Source: CBDCNH01 sp965219015
GTDB lineage: Bacteria; Pseudomonadota; Alphaproteobacteria; Rhodobacterales; Rhodobacteraceae
Assembly: GCA_965219015.1 (NCBI GenBank)
Contig: CBDCNH010000011.1
Location: 1 to 64,000 of the forward strand
Length of the DNA: 64,000 nucleotides
Direction of reading: 5' to 3'
Shown here in pieces: positions 25,002 to 33,309 of the stretch. The first letter of the stretch is position 1; every line of letters begins with the position of its first letter. The translations under genes were made by a program, and so were the position numbers. A model generated the notes under the pieces. The model searched no databases. It saw nothing but the letters and a program-made list of their open reading frames with translations, and was not told the origin of the DNA.

Positions 25002-26200
25002 TGTGGCGCAACATCGCCTCGAACGCGCTGACGCTCATCATCGTGGCGCTGTTCGTGGGCGGCGGGCTGATCGCCTGGGCGCAGCACTCGTATTATGCAC
25101 AGGGTCCGCTCGCGCAGGCGGTGTGCCTGAAGGTTCCGAAAGGCGCGTCGGTGGCGGAGGTGTCGCGGCAACTCGGCGCGGAGGGGGCGGTGACGAGCCC
25201 GCTCGTGTTCCGGCTCGGAGCGACCTATGCGGACCGCACCGCGGACCTCAAGTTCGGCAGCTACCTCGTGCCGCCGGGTGCGTCGATGTCTGCCATCCTC
25301 GACGCGGTGACGAAAGGCGGGCAGAGCACCTGCGGCACGGACGTGAACCTGCGCGTGGGCGTCACGGCGACGGCGCTCGTGGTGCGCGAGCTCGATCCCG
25401 CGACGAACGCCTATGTCGAGGTCGCCTCGTTCGATCCGGCGGTCGCGGCGGCGCCGCAGGCCTATGTGGACGTGGCGGGTGCTGCCGACGTGCGGTTTCG
25501 CGTGACGGTCGCCGAAGGGGTGACGGCCTGGCAGATCGTGGAGGCGTTGAAGCGCGCGGACTTCCTCGACGGGACGGTGGCAGCGGTGCCGGCGGAGGGG
25601 ACGCTCGCGCCCGACAGCTACGAGATCGACCGCGGCACGGCGCGCGAGACGCTTCTTGGCGAGATGGCCGCGCGGCAGTCGCGTATCTTGAGCGACCTCT
25701 GGGCGGCGCGGGCGGAGGGCTCGGTGCTGAAGTCGCCGGAGGAGGCGCTGGTGCTCGCCTCCATCGTGGAGAAGGAGACGGGGGTGCCCACTGAGCGCGC
25801 CGAGGTGGCCTCGGTGTTCGTGAACCGGCTTCGCGAGGGCATCCGGCTGCAGACCGACCCGACAGTGATCTATGGCGTGACGGGGGGCAAGGGGCCGCTC
25901 GGGCGGGGCTTGCGCGCGAGCGAGCTCAGGGCGCGGACGCCCTATAACACCTATGTCAACGCGGGGTTGCCGCCAACGCCGATCGCCAATCCGGGGCGCG
26001 CGAGCATCGAGGCGGCGCTCGATCCGGCGCCGACGAATTACGTCTACTTCGTGGCCGACGGGACGGGCGGGCACGCGTTCTCGGCGACGCTGGCCGAGCA
26101 CAACGCCAACGTCGCGAAATGGCGCGCGATCGAGGCGCAGCGGGGGGCTGCGGCGGACCGGCCGGCGACGGGAACGGGCTCGGGGGTTGACGAGCCCTGA
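25001..26200 (+). CDS. mltG: Endolytic murein transglycosylase
   Basis: The enzyme cuts nascent peptidoglycan strands at the inner membrane. The 399-residue protein has one membrane helix at about residues 9-27 (LTLIIVALFVGGGLIAWAQH), then the LysM-like part, then the YceG domain with the catalytic Glu in LASIVEKETG (near 257) and LQTDPTVIYGV and RTPYNTYVNAGLPPTPIANP. The ATG overlaps the fabF stop by one base (TGATG). The mltG-fab linkage is common in this class. Confidence 0.95.
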   Translation: MWRNIASNALTLIIVALFVGGGLIAWAQHSYYAQGPLAQAVCLKVPKGASVAEVSRQLGAEGAVTSPLVFRLGATYADRTADLKFGSYLVPPGASMSAILDAVTKGGQSTCGTDVNLRVGVTATALVVRELDPATNAYVEVASFDPAVAAAPQAYVDVAGAADVRFRVTVAEGVTAWQIVEALKRADFLDGTVAAVPAEGTLAPDSYEIDRGTARETLLGEMAARQSRILSDLWAARAEGSVLKSPEEALVLASIVEKETGVPTERAEVASVFVNRLREGIRLQTDPTVIYGVTGGKGPLGRGLRASELRARTPYNTYVNAGLPPTPIANPGRASIEAALDPAPTNYVYFVADGTGGHAFSATLAEHNANVAKWRAIEAQRGAAADRPATGTGSGVDEP

Positions 26201-26237
26201 ACGGGGCGCGCTCCGCTTCCGCAACCGGGGATTGAGA

Positions 26238-26266
26238 TTGACTCGGCGGGCGGTCCGATGTAGGAA
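26238..26266 (+). promoter_or_regulatory. Candidate promoter before the GTA cluster
   Basis: TTGACT (26238-26243) is followed after 17 bases by TAGGAA (26261-26266). The -35 is good and the -10 is moderate. A 6-codon ORF (MLEEVG) begins at 26273 and ends just before a terminator-like hairpin. It could drive GTA g1 through a leader, or a small RNA. Confidence 0.4.
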
Positions 26267-26292
26267 AACGCCATGCTAGAAGAGGTGGGCTG

Positions 26293-26323
26293 AGCGGCAC
26301 GGGGCAACCCGGGGCCGCTTTTT
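26293..26323 (+). terminator. Hairpin with T-run before GTA g1
   Basis: AGCGGC and GCCGCT pair at the base of a stem with further G-C pairs (GGG/CCC) interrupted by bulges, followed by TTTTT. It can end mltG transcription, or act as an attenuator for the GTA operon if transcription starts at the promoter just upstream. Confidence 0.65.
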
Positions 26324-26370
26324 CACTTCGCTCGTGCGGACAGAGGCATGAGAGGCAGGTTTCGAAGACC

Positions 26371-26697
26371 ATGACAGAAATGACCGTCGGGGAAGACGGA
26401 TTTCGGGAGGACATCCTTCCCGAAGCGTTCCGCCATTTCACACGCTCCGTGCAGGAGCTGAACGTCGCGATCGACGAGATCAAGGCGGGGGATACCGGCC
26501 GCGCAAAGGACATGAGCGGCCTTCTATCGACACTCGGAAAGGCGCTGCAGTCGGCGCTGGATGAAAGGGCTCGCGTTGAGAAACTCCGCAGACACGACAC
26601 CGGAAGCGTCCGAGACAGTGCTCTGGACTTCGATGCGGCGCGGTCCGAGATCGGGCGCCGCCTGGCTCTCCTGCGCGCCGCAGGAAGTGGTCGATGA
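26371..26697 (+). CDS. GTA g1, small terminase-like protein
   Basis: The 108-residue protein is helical and charged (FRHFTRSVQELNVAIDEIKA, then SGLLSTLGKALQSALDERAR). It sits immediately before a large terminase, the position of RcGTA g1, now regarded as the small terminase subunit that helps start DNA packaging. I see no clear helix-turn-helix, so the name rests on position and general character. The gene overlaps the TerL reading frame. Confidence 0.75.
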   Translation: MTEMTVGEDGFREDILPEAFRHFTRSVQELNVAIDEIKAGDTGRAKDMSGLLSTLGKALQSALDERARVEKLRRHDTGSVRDSALDFDAARSEIGRRLALLRAAGSGR

Positions 26698-27988
26698 GTT
26701 CATCGGCAGCCTGACGGACCGCACGCTGATGGCGTTGCCCTGGCTCTTCGAGTTCTGGGCGCTGCCGCACCAGTTGCCGCCGAAGGGCGACTGGCGGTCG
26801 TGGGTGATCCTCGGGGGACGGGGCGCGGGCAAGACGCGGGCGGGCTCGGAATGGGTGCGCTCGGAGGTCGAGGGCGCGCGCCCGCTCGATCCGGGGCGCT
26901 CGCGGCGCGTGGCGCTGGTGGGCGAGACGGTGGACCAGGTGCGCGAGGTCATGGTGATGGGCGAGAGTGGCATCCTCGCCTGCTCGCCGCCCGATCGCCG
27001 TCCCGAGTGGGAGGCGACCCGGCGGCGGCTGATCTGGCCCAACGGGGCGGTGGCGCAGGTGTTCTCGGCGCATGACCCCGAGAGCCTGCGCGGGCCGCAG
27101 TTCGACGCGGCCTGGTCGGACGAGCTCGCGAAGTGGAAGAAGGCCGACGAGACCTGGGACAACCTCCAGTTCGCGTTGCGGCTTGGCATCACGCCGCGGC
27201 AGGTGGTCACGACGACGCCGCGGAACGTGGGCATCCTGAAAGCGATCCTGGGCAATCCGTCGACCACCACGACGCATGCGCCGACGGAGGCGAACCGCGC
27301 CTATCTCGCGTCGAGCTTCCTCGACGAGATGCGGTCGCGCTATGCCGGGACGCGGCTCGGGCGGCAGGAGCTTGACGGCGCGCTTCTGGAGGACGCCGAG
27401 GGCGCGCTCTGGACGACGGCGACGCTCGAGGGCGCGCGGGTGGCCGAGGTGCCGGCGCTGAGCCGGATCGTGGTCGCCATCGACCCGCCGGTGACGGGAC
27501 ACGAGGGCTCGGACGCCTGCGGGATCGTCGTGGTGGGCGCGGTGACGGAGGGGCCGCCGCAGGACTGGCGGGCCTACGTCATCGAGGACGCGAGCGTGCA
27601 GGGCGCCTCGCCGCTGGAATGGGCGGAGGCGGCGATCGCGGCGATGCGGCGGCACGGCGCGGACCGGCTGGTGGCGGAGGTCAACCAGGGCGGCGACCTC
27701 GTGGAGACCGTGGTGCGGCAGGTCGATCCGCTGGTGGCGTTCCGCGCGGTCCATGCGACGCGCACCAAGGTGGTGCGGGCCGAGCCGGTGGCGGCGCTCT
27801 ACGAGCAGGGGCGCGTGAAGCACGCCTTCGGGCTCGGCGCGCTCGAGGACCAGATGTGCCAGATGACGGGCCGTGGCTATGCGGGGCGCGGCTCGCCGGA
27901 CCGGGTGGACGCGCTCGTCTGGGCGCTGACGGACCTGGTGATCCAGCCCGCGGGCGCCTTCCGGCGGCCGCAGGTGCGGATGCTCTAG
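26633..27988 (+). CDS. GTA g2, large terminase (TerL)
   Basis: TerL is the packaging motor that moves host DNA into GTA heads and cuts it. Walker A is GGRGAGKTRAGSEW (near residue 63), the Walker B region is FDAAWSDELAKWKKADETWD, and the RNase H-like nuclease domain starts at IVVAIDPPVTGHEGSDACGI. With the ATG at 26633 the product has 451 residues and overlaps g1 by 65 bp. A TTG at 26576 with AAAGGG upstream and the ATG at 26561 are alternatives. A strong hairpin follows the stop. Confidence 0.93.
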   Translation: MRRGPRSGAAWLSCAPQEVVDEFIGSLTDRTLMALPWLFEFWALPHQLPPKGDWRSWVILGGRGAGKTRAGSEWVRSEVEGARPLDPGRSRRVALVGETVDQVREVMVMGESGILACSPPDRRPEWEATRRRLIWPNGAVAQVFSAHDPESLRGPQFDAAWSDELAKWKKADETWDNLQFALRLGITPRQVVTTTPRNVGILKAILGNPSTTTTHAPTEANRAYLASSFLDEMRSRYAGTRLGRQELDGALLEDAEGALWTTATLEGARVAEVPALSRIVVAIDPPVTGHEGSDACGIVVVGAVTEGPPQDWRAYVIEDASVQGASPLEWAEAAIAAMRRHGADRLVAEVNQGGDLVETVVRQVDPLVAFRAVHATRTKVVRAEPVAALYEQGRVKHAFGLGALEDQMCQMTGRGYAGRGSPDRVDALVWALTDLVIQPAGAFRRPQVRML

Positions 27989-27995
27989 GCGACGG

Positions 27996-28024
27996 CGCCC
28001 GTCCGGCCGGTGGCCGGGCGGGCG
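27996..28024. terminator. Strong bidirectional hairpin between GTA g2 and the TRAP gene
   Basis: GCCCGTCCGGCC (27997-28008) and GGCCGGGCGGGC (28012-28023) pair along 12 positions (one G-T) around a 3-base loop, and one more C-G pair extends it. It lies between the converging stops of TerL and the TRAP gene. It should reduce read-through of GTA transcripts from g2 toward g3. Confidence 0.75.
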
Positions 28025-29065
28025 TCAGCTTGTCGAGGCGTCGAGGAGCGCCCGGACTCGGTCCAGTACGGCGCCGGCACCCTTCGCGCCGCTGCGTTCC
28101 TGCTCCGCGGCCCAGTCGGCCTGAACCTTCTGGTATTGGGTCGCCGTCGCAAAAGCAGTGACCTCGGCGTCATCCAGGATGCGGACGGATGCGCCAACCT
28201 CGTTCAGGTCGGCAAGCTGCGACGCGAAGCTGCGGTCCATCTCGGCGCCGAGGGCCGCGTAGGCCGTCTCGGCGGCGCGCCCGATCGCGTCGCGGTCCTC
28301 CTCTGCGAGCCCGTTCCACGTGTCGCGGTTCATCACCAGCGGGTAGAGATGCCCGAGCCAGAGGGCCTTCGACACCAGGACGTTGGGGGCGTGCTCGTAG
28401 ACCTTCAGGTCGTAGCCGCTGTCGACGTTGACCATCAGGCCGTCGAGCGTGCGGGCCTCGAGGGCCTGGTAGACTTCCTCGCCCCAGTGCATCGTCACCG
28501 GGATGGCGCCGGCGTTTTGCAGGAAGCCGAGATGCCAGAAGCTGGCGGTGCGCCAGGTGTGGCCGGCGATCTCCGACAGGTCGTCCTGCGGTTCGAGGCT
28601 GAAGAACGCGACCGGATAGCCCGTCGCCAGAAACACCGGGACGACTCCGTTGGCATCGAGCTCCGCGGTGAACTCGGGAATATCCGCGTAGGCACGGCGG
28701 AAGAACGACACCTGATCGGCACCCGAGGGACCGACCGGGAACCCTTTGAAGATCTGGTGCAGCGGCAGCTCGGTGGCGGTGTACTCCGGGACCGTGGTCG
28801 CCATGTCGGCGACCTTGCCTTCGCTCACTGCGCCGAGAGCGTCGTAGGCCTGGGCAATATCCCCGTCCCAATGGTCTTCAATCCTCAGCCTGCCGTTCGA
28901 TTCCTTTTCGATCGCGGGGAAGAGCACGTCCTTCAGAAATCTGGTCCGCATGCCGTCGAGCGGCTGATGGTCCGAATAGGTCAGCGTTTGGACCTGTGCC
29001 GCAACCGGCATCGTTCCGGCGATCGTCGCGGCCGCAACCGCTCCCGATAAAACATAGGCCTTCAT
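28025..29065 (-). CDS. TRAP transporter substrate-binding protein, DctP family
   Basis: This is a periplasmic solute receptor of 346 residues with a signal peptide (MKAYVLSGAVAAATIAGTMP, cut near AAAQ/VAAQ). The DctP fold shows TYSDHQPLDGMRTRFLKDVL, the conserved Arg region GHTWRTASFW, and WGEEVYQALEARTLDGLMVN. The start is the ATG at 29065, with AAAAGGAG upstream. TRAP systems need DctQ and DctM membrane subunits, and none is in this window. It is inserted backward between GTA g2 and g3, which is unusual. Confidence 0.92.
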   Translation of the reverse strand: MKAYVLSGAVAAATIAGTMPVAAQVQTLTYSDHQPLDGMRTRFLKDVLFPAIEKESNGRLRIEDHWDGDIAQAYDALGAVSEGKVADMATTVPEYTATELPLHQIFKGFPVGPSGADQVSFFRRAYADIPEFTAELDANGVVPVFLATGYPVAFFSLEPQDDLSEIAGHTWRTASFWHLGFLQNAGAIPVTMHWGEEVYQALEARTLDGLMVNVDSGYDLKVYEHAPNVLVSKALWLGHLYPLVMNRDTWNGLAEEDRDAIGRAAETAYAALGAEMDRSFASQLADLNEVGASVRILDDAEVTAFATATQYQKVQADWAAEQERSGAKGAGAVLDRVRALLDASTS

Positions 29066-29341
29066 GATGTCTCCTTTTCGCAAGGGTGAATCGTACCATC
29101 AGATTGGCCGCAAGCCCACCGGAGCGGCTCGAGACCCCGCGTCACGAAGCGGCGAGCGCGCGACAGCGAGCCATTTACCTTACCGATCGGGAACGGCGCG
29201 CGATGGCTTGGTAAATTACTAACCATTTGGCGTCAGAACCTGACCGAAGCGAGGACATCCGACCGGGCGTGGCTCGGGACAGTCGCCGGGCCCCGAGCCC
29301 GGCGGGCGGGTGCCTCTGCGCCGAACGAGGAGCGAACGGAC
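29066..29341. promoter_or_regulatory. Divergent region between TRAP gene and GTA g3
   Basis: These 276 bases must promote the TRAP gene and probably also GTA g3 onward, since a terminator-like hairpin lies upstream. An AT-rich island at 29171-29226 has GGTAAATTACTAACC and, about 30 bases before it, CCATTTACCTTACC. These are related in inverted sense and could be an operator, for instance of a GntR-type regulator. No clear -35/-10 pair was found. Confidence 0.45.
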
Positions 29342-30550
29342 ATGCCATTCGAGTTTTTGCGGCGCGGCGCGCAGACGGGGGCCGGACCTGTCGAGACCAA
29401 GGCTTCGGCGGCGGGGCCGGTGGCGGCGGCGGCGTCGGGGCCGGTCATCGCCTGGTCGGGCGGCGGCCGGGTCGCCTGGAGCGCGCGGGACACCGTGACG
29501 CTGACCCGCGTGGGCTTTCAGGGCAACCCGGTCGGGTTCCGCGCGGTGAAGCTCATCGCCGAGGCGGCGGCGGCACTGCCCCTGGTGCTGCAGGACGCCG
29601 AGCGGCGCTACGACCTTCACCCGGTGCTCGACCTCGTGACGCGGCCAAACCCGGCGCAGGGGCGGGCGGAGCTTTTCGAGGCGCTTTACGGCCAGCTCCT
29701 CCTTTCCGGCGACGGTTATCTCGAGGCGGTCGGCGGCGAGGGCGGGATGCCCTACGAGCTCCATGTGCTGCGCTCGGACCGCATGACGCTGGTGCCGGGG
29801 CCGGACGGCTGGCCCCAAGCCTATGACTACGCGGTCGGCGGCCGCAAGCACCGCTTCGAGATGGCGGCGGGCGCGCAGCCGGTGTGCCATATCAAGAGCT
29901 TCCACCCGCAGGACGACCACTACGGCCTGTCGCCGCTCGAGGCCGCGGCGACGGCGATCGACGTCCACAACTCGGCGGCGCGCTGGTCGAAGGCGCTCCT
30001 CGACAACGCGGCGCGGCCCTCGGGGGCGATCGTCTACCGCGGCGTCGACGGGCAGGGCGCGCTCAGCCCGGACCAGTACGACCGGCTGGTGAGCGAGATC
30101 GAGAGCAACCACCAGGGTGCCAGGAACGCCGGGCGTCCGATGCTGCTCGAGGGCGGGCTCGACTGGAAGCCGATGGGCTTCTCGCCGTCGGACATGGAGT
30201 TCCAGAAGACCAAGGATGCCGCGGCGCGCGACATCGCGGTCGCGTTCGGGGTGCCGCCGATGCTGATCGGGCTGACCGGCGACGCAACCTACGCGAACTA
30301 CCAGGAGGCGAACCGGGCGTTCTACCGGCTGACCGTGGTGCCGCTCGCGACGCGTGTGGCGGCGGCGGTGAGCTACTGGCTGTCGGGGTTCACGGGCGCG
30401 GCGGTGGAGCTGAAGCCCGACCTCGACCAGGTGCCGGCGCTCGCCGCCGAGCGCGACCAGCAGTGGGCGCGGGTGGGCGCGGCCGCGTTCCTCACCGACG
30501 CCGAGAAGCGCGCGATCCTGGGGTTGCCGAAGCTCGCGGGGACCGAATGA
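29342..30550 (+). CDS. GTA g3, HK97-type portal protein
   Basis: The portal forms the ring at the head vertex through which DNA passes. The 402-residue protein has the HK97 portal pattern: GNPVGFRAVKLIAEAAAALP, PVLDLVTRPNPAQGRAELFE, FHPQDDHYGLSPLEAA, and DAAARDIAVAFGVPPMLIGL near residue 295. It is the right length for RcGTA g3. It is followed with a 4-base overlap by g3.5. Confidence 0.95.
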   Translation: MPFEFLRRGAQTGAGPVETKASAAGPVAAAASGPVIAWSGGGRVAWSARDTVTLTRVGFQGNPVGFRAVKLIAEAAAALPLVLQDAERRYDLHPVLDLVTRPNPAQGRAELFEALYGQLLLSGDGYLEAVGGEGGMPYELHVLRSDRMTLVPGPDGWPQAYDYAVGGRKHRFEMAAGAQPVCHIKSFHPQDDHYGLSPLEAAATAIDVHNSAARWSKALLDNAARPSGAIVYRGVDGQGALSPDQYDRLVSEIESNHQGARNAGRPMLLEGGLDWKPMGFSPSDMEFQKTKDAAARDIAVAFGVPPMLIGLTGDATYANYQEANRAFYRLTVVPLATRVAAAVSYWLSGFTGAAVELKPDLDQVPALAAERDQQWARVGAAAFLTDAEKRAILGLPKLAGTE

Positions 30551-30804
30551 GCGCGCCGCGCACGACGACGCGGGCGCAGGGCGGCTCGCGGTACCTCTAC
30601 GACAGCTTCGACGCGGCGACGGCGCGGATCGACGCCAACGAACGGGTGGCCGAGGAGCGCTGGACCGCGCTCGCCTACCGGCTGCAGCAGATCGAGGCGA
30701 CGCTCGAGAGCGTGGAGCGACGCATCTGGCTCGCGGTCTACGGGATCGCGGCCTTCATGCTCGCGCAGGGCGCGCAGGTGCTGATCCAGACGGTGGTGAA
30801 ATGA
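30547..30804 (+). CDS. GTA g3.5-like small protein with a C-terminal membrane helix
   Basis: The 85-residue product contains a helical charged part (ATARIDANERVAEERWTALA, then RLQQIEATLESVERR) and a hydrophobic helix at the end (IWLAVYGIAAFMLAQGAQVL). The ATG overlaps the portal stop (ATGA). Genes of this size and place, between portal and prohead protease, are found in RcGTA-like clusters and are needed for head formation in some of them. The role here is by position. Confidence 0.8.
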   Translation: MSAPRTTTRAQGGSRYLYDSFDAATARIDANERVAEERWTALAYRLQQIEATLESVERRIWLAVYGIAAFMLAQGAQVLIQTVVK

Positions 30805-30815
30805 GGGAGGGCCAG

Positions 30816-31369
30816 ATGGACCTTTGGGGTGGCGCGCCGGAGCGGAAGTTTCTCGCGGGCGTCGCGGAGCTGACGGTGACGGACGGCAGCACGGTCGAGG
30901 GCTACGCCTCGGTCTTCGGCCGCACGGACCAGGGCGGCGACACGGTTGAGGCGGGCGCCTACGCGGCGTCGCTGAAGCGGATGGGCACGGCGGGGGGCGG
31001 GTGAAGATGCTCTGGCAGCACGACCCGCGCGAGCCGATCGGCGTCTGGGACGAGGTGCGCGAGGACGCGCACGGGCTCTTCGTGAAGGGCCGGATCCTGT
31101 CGGAGGTGGCGCGCGGCCGCGAGGCGGTGGCGCTCATCGGGGCGGGGGCGATCGACGGGCTCTCGATCGGCTACCGGACGATCCGCGCCGCGGGCGGCAC
31201 GGGCAAGCGGGTGCTCACGGAAGTGGAGCTGTGGGAGGTGTCGCTCGTGACCTTCCCGATGCTCTCGGAGGCGCGGATCGCGGCCAAGGGCGATGCGCCC
31301 GGGGCGGACCTCGCGCGCGAGATCGCGGCAGCCTTCAGAGATGCCGCGGAACGGATGGCGCGGCACTGA
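30816..31369 (+). pseudogene. GTA g4, prohead protease, broken by a frameshift
   Basis: The gene encodes the U35-type protease that trims the capsid protein. The first frame (MDLWGGAPERKFLAGVAELT ... VEGYASVFGRTDQGGDTVEA) ends at a TGA at 31002-31004. A second frame opening with GTG at 31001 continues VKMLWQHDPREPIGVWDEV, with the catalytic His, then IDGLSIGYRTIRA and VSLVTFPM. Adding one G in the run CGGGGGGCGGG at 30991-31001 would fuse both into ~185 residues. Sequencing error, real mutation or translational restart (TGA overlapping GTG) are possible. An ATG at 30801 is an alternative start. Confidence 0.85.
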
Positions 31370-31388
31370 GCCGGGAAAGGACCACACG

Positions 31389-32567
31389 ATGACGACCGAG
31401 ATGGCTGCGGACGGGCTCTCCCCGGCCGCTGAGGTGAAGTCCGCGCTGGCGGGGTTCCTCAACGAATTCGGCGCCTTCCGGGGCGACGTGAAGGCAAGGC
31501 TGCAACAACAGGAAGAGCGTTTGACCATGCTTGATCGCAAGACGATGACGGCCGGGCGGCCGGCGCTCTCGGCCTCGGCCGAGACCGACGCGCCGCACCA
31601 GAAGGCGTTCGGCGCCTATCTCCGCACCGGAGACGACGACGGGATGCGGGGCCTCGTGCTCGAGGGCAAGGCGCTGAGCGCGGGGGTCGCGGCGGATGGC
31701 GGCTATCTCGTGTCGCCGCAGACCGCGGACCGGGTGCGGAGCCAGCTCCGCGCCACGGCCTCGCTGCGCGCCATCGCCAACGTCGTGAACGTGGAGGCCA
31801 CGAGCTTCGACGTGCTCATCGACAAGTCCGACATCGGCTCGGGCTGGGCCGGCGAGACCGCGGCGCGCACCGAGAGCACGACGCCGCAGATCGAGCGCAT
31901 CACGATCCCGCTCCACGAGCTTTCGGCGATGCCGAAGGCGAGCCAGCGGCTCCTTGACGACAGCGCCTTCGACATCGAGGGCTGGCTCGCGGGCCGGATC
32001 GCGGACAAGTTCTCCCGCGCCGAAGCCGCGGCGTTCATCACCGGCGACGGGGTGGACAAGCCGAAGGGCTTCCTCGCGGCGCCGAAGGTCAGCGACAAGA
32101 CCTGGGCCTGGGGCAGCCTCGGCTACGTGGCGACCGGCAACGCGGGCGACTTCGCGACGACCAACGCATCGGACGCCATCGTGGACCTCGTCTACGCGCT
32201 GACGGCGCCCTACCGCGCGGACGCCACGTTCGTGATGAACTCGAAGACCGCGGGTGCCGTCCGCAAGATGAAGGACGCGGATGGCCGGTTCCTTTGGGCC
32301 GACGGCCTCGCGGCGGGCGAGCCTGCGCGGCTGATGGGCTACAAGGTGCTGATCGCGGAGGACATGCCCGACATCGGCGCCAACGCCTACGCGATCGCGT
32401 TCGGCAACTTCGGCGCGGGCTACACCATCGCCGAGCGGCCGGACCTGCGCGTGCTGCGCGATCCCTTCTCCGCCAAGCCGCACGTCCTCTTCTACGCCAC
32501 CAAGCGCGTGGGCGGCGACGTCAGCGACTTCGCGGCGATCAAGCTCCTGAAGTTCGCGGTCAGCTGA
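31389..32567 (+). CDS. GTA g5, HK97-type major capsid protein
   Basis: The 392-residue protein builds the GTA head. The first ~95 residues form a helical scaffolding-like delta domain (EVKSALAGFLNEFGAFRGDV, with the coiled-coil DVKARLQQQEERLTML), normally removed by the g4 protease. The mature part starts near ALSAGVAADGGYLVSPQTAD and has the P-loop and E-loop pattern (RASQRLLDD-like, ITGDGVDKPKGFL). A hairpin follows the gene at 32586. Confidence 0.95.
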   Translation: MTTEMAADGLSPAAEVKSALAGFLNEFGAFRGDVKARLQQQEERLTMLDRKTMTAGRPALSASAETDAPHQKAFGAYLRTGDDDGMRGLVLEGKALSAGVAADGGYLVSPQTADRVRSQLRATASLRAIANVVNVEATSFDVLIDKSDIGSGWAGETAARTESTTPQIERITIPLHELSAMPKASQRLLDDSAFDIEGWLAGRIADKFSRAEAAAFITGDGVDKPKGFLAAPKVSDKTWAWGSLGYVATGNAGDFATTNASDAIVDLVYALTAPYRADATFVMNSKTAGAVRKMKDADGRFLWADGLAAGEPARLMGYKVLIAEDMPDIGANAYAIAFGNFGAGYTIAERPDLRVLRDPFSAKPHVLFYATKRVGGDVSDFAAIKLLKFAVS

Positions 32568-32585
32568 CGCTGATCCGCGGAGCGT

Positions 32586-32607
32586 CGCCGGGGGAGAGCC
32601 TCCGGCG
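32586..32607 (+). terminator. Hairpin between capsid gene and g6
   Basis: CGCCGGGGG and CCTCCGGCG pair (one G-T) around AGAG, 19 bases after the capsid stop, inside the only long gap (148 bp) of this part of the GTA cluster. No T-run follows. It may stabilise the capsid mRNA end or partly terminate. Confidence 0.5.
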
Positions 32608-32715
32608 GCGCGGTGGGCGCGTGCAGCCCGTGCCGTCTAGCTCATCCCCCTCCGTCCGAGCGGCAAGGGAGGTGCGCGCCCATTCCGGCCTGAGTGTGAC
32701 CAGGAGAGCTGACCC

Positions 32716-33309
32716 ATGATGCTGATCGAGCAGACGATGGTGCCGACGAGCGCGTTGCCCGTGGCGGACTTCAAGATGCACCTGCGGACCGGCACCGGCT
32801 TCGCCGACGACGCGCTCCAAGACCTGCTGGTCGCACGCTACCTCCGGGCGGCCTTGGCGGCGATCGAGGGACGGACCGGCAAGGCGCTGATCTCGCGGGC
32901 GTTCTCGCTGAGCGTCGAGTGCTGGCGCGAGCCCGGCGAGCAGCCGCTCCCGGTGGCGCCGGTGACGCAGATCCAGTCGGTGGTGCTGGTCGATGCCGCG
33001 GGCGTCGAGACGGTGGTGGACGCGGGCCGCTACCGGCTTCGGCGCGACACGCATCGCCCGAAGCTCGGCGCGGCAGGCGTTCTGCTGCCGCAGATCCCCT
33101 GGGACGGGTCGGCGGAGATCACCTTCGTGGCAGGCTTCGGGACGACGTTCGCGGATGTGCCGATCGACCTCCAGCAGGCCGTGATGCTGCTGGCGGCGCA
33201 ATATTACGAGGCACGGCAGGAGGGTCCGACCGAGGTGATGCCGTTCGGCGTGATGGCGCTCGTCGAGCGCTGGCGCAACGTGCGGATCCTTGGCGGGGGG
33301 CGGGCATGA
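32716..33309 (+). CDS. GTA g6, head-tail connector
   Basis: The 197-residue protein matches the gp6-like head-tail connector group: KMHLRTGTGFADDALQDLLV near the start, a helix pair with AALAAIEGRTGKALISRAFS, and the C-terminal DLQQAVMLLAAQYYEARQEG. It forms the ring below the portal. An AGGAG is 10 bases upstream of the ATG. It overlaps g7 by 4 bases. Confidence 0.88.
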   Translation: MMLIEQTMVPTSALPVADFKMHLRTGTGFADDALQDLLVARYLRAALAAIEGRTGKALISRAFSLSVECWREPGEQPLPVAPVTQIQSVVLVDAAGVETVVDAGRYRLRRDTHRPKLGAAGVLLPQIPWDGSAEITFVAGFGTTFADVPIDLQQAVMLLAAQYYEARQEGPTEVMPFGVMALVERWRNVRILGGGRA

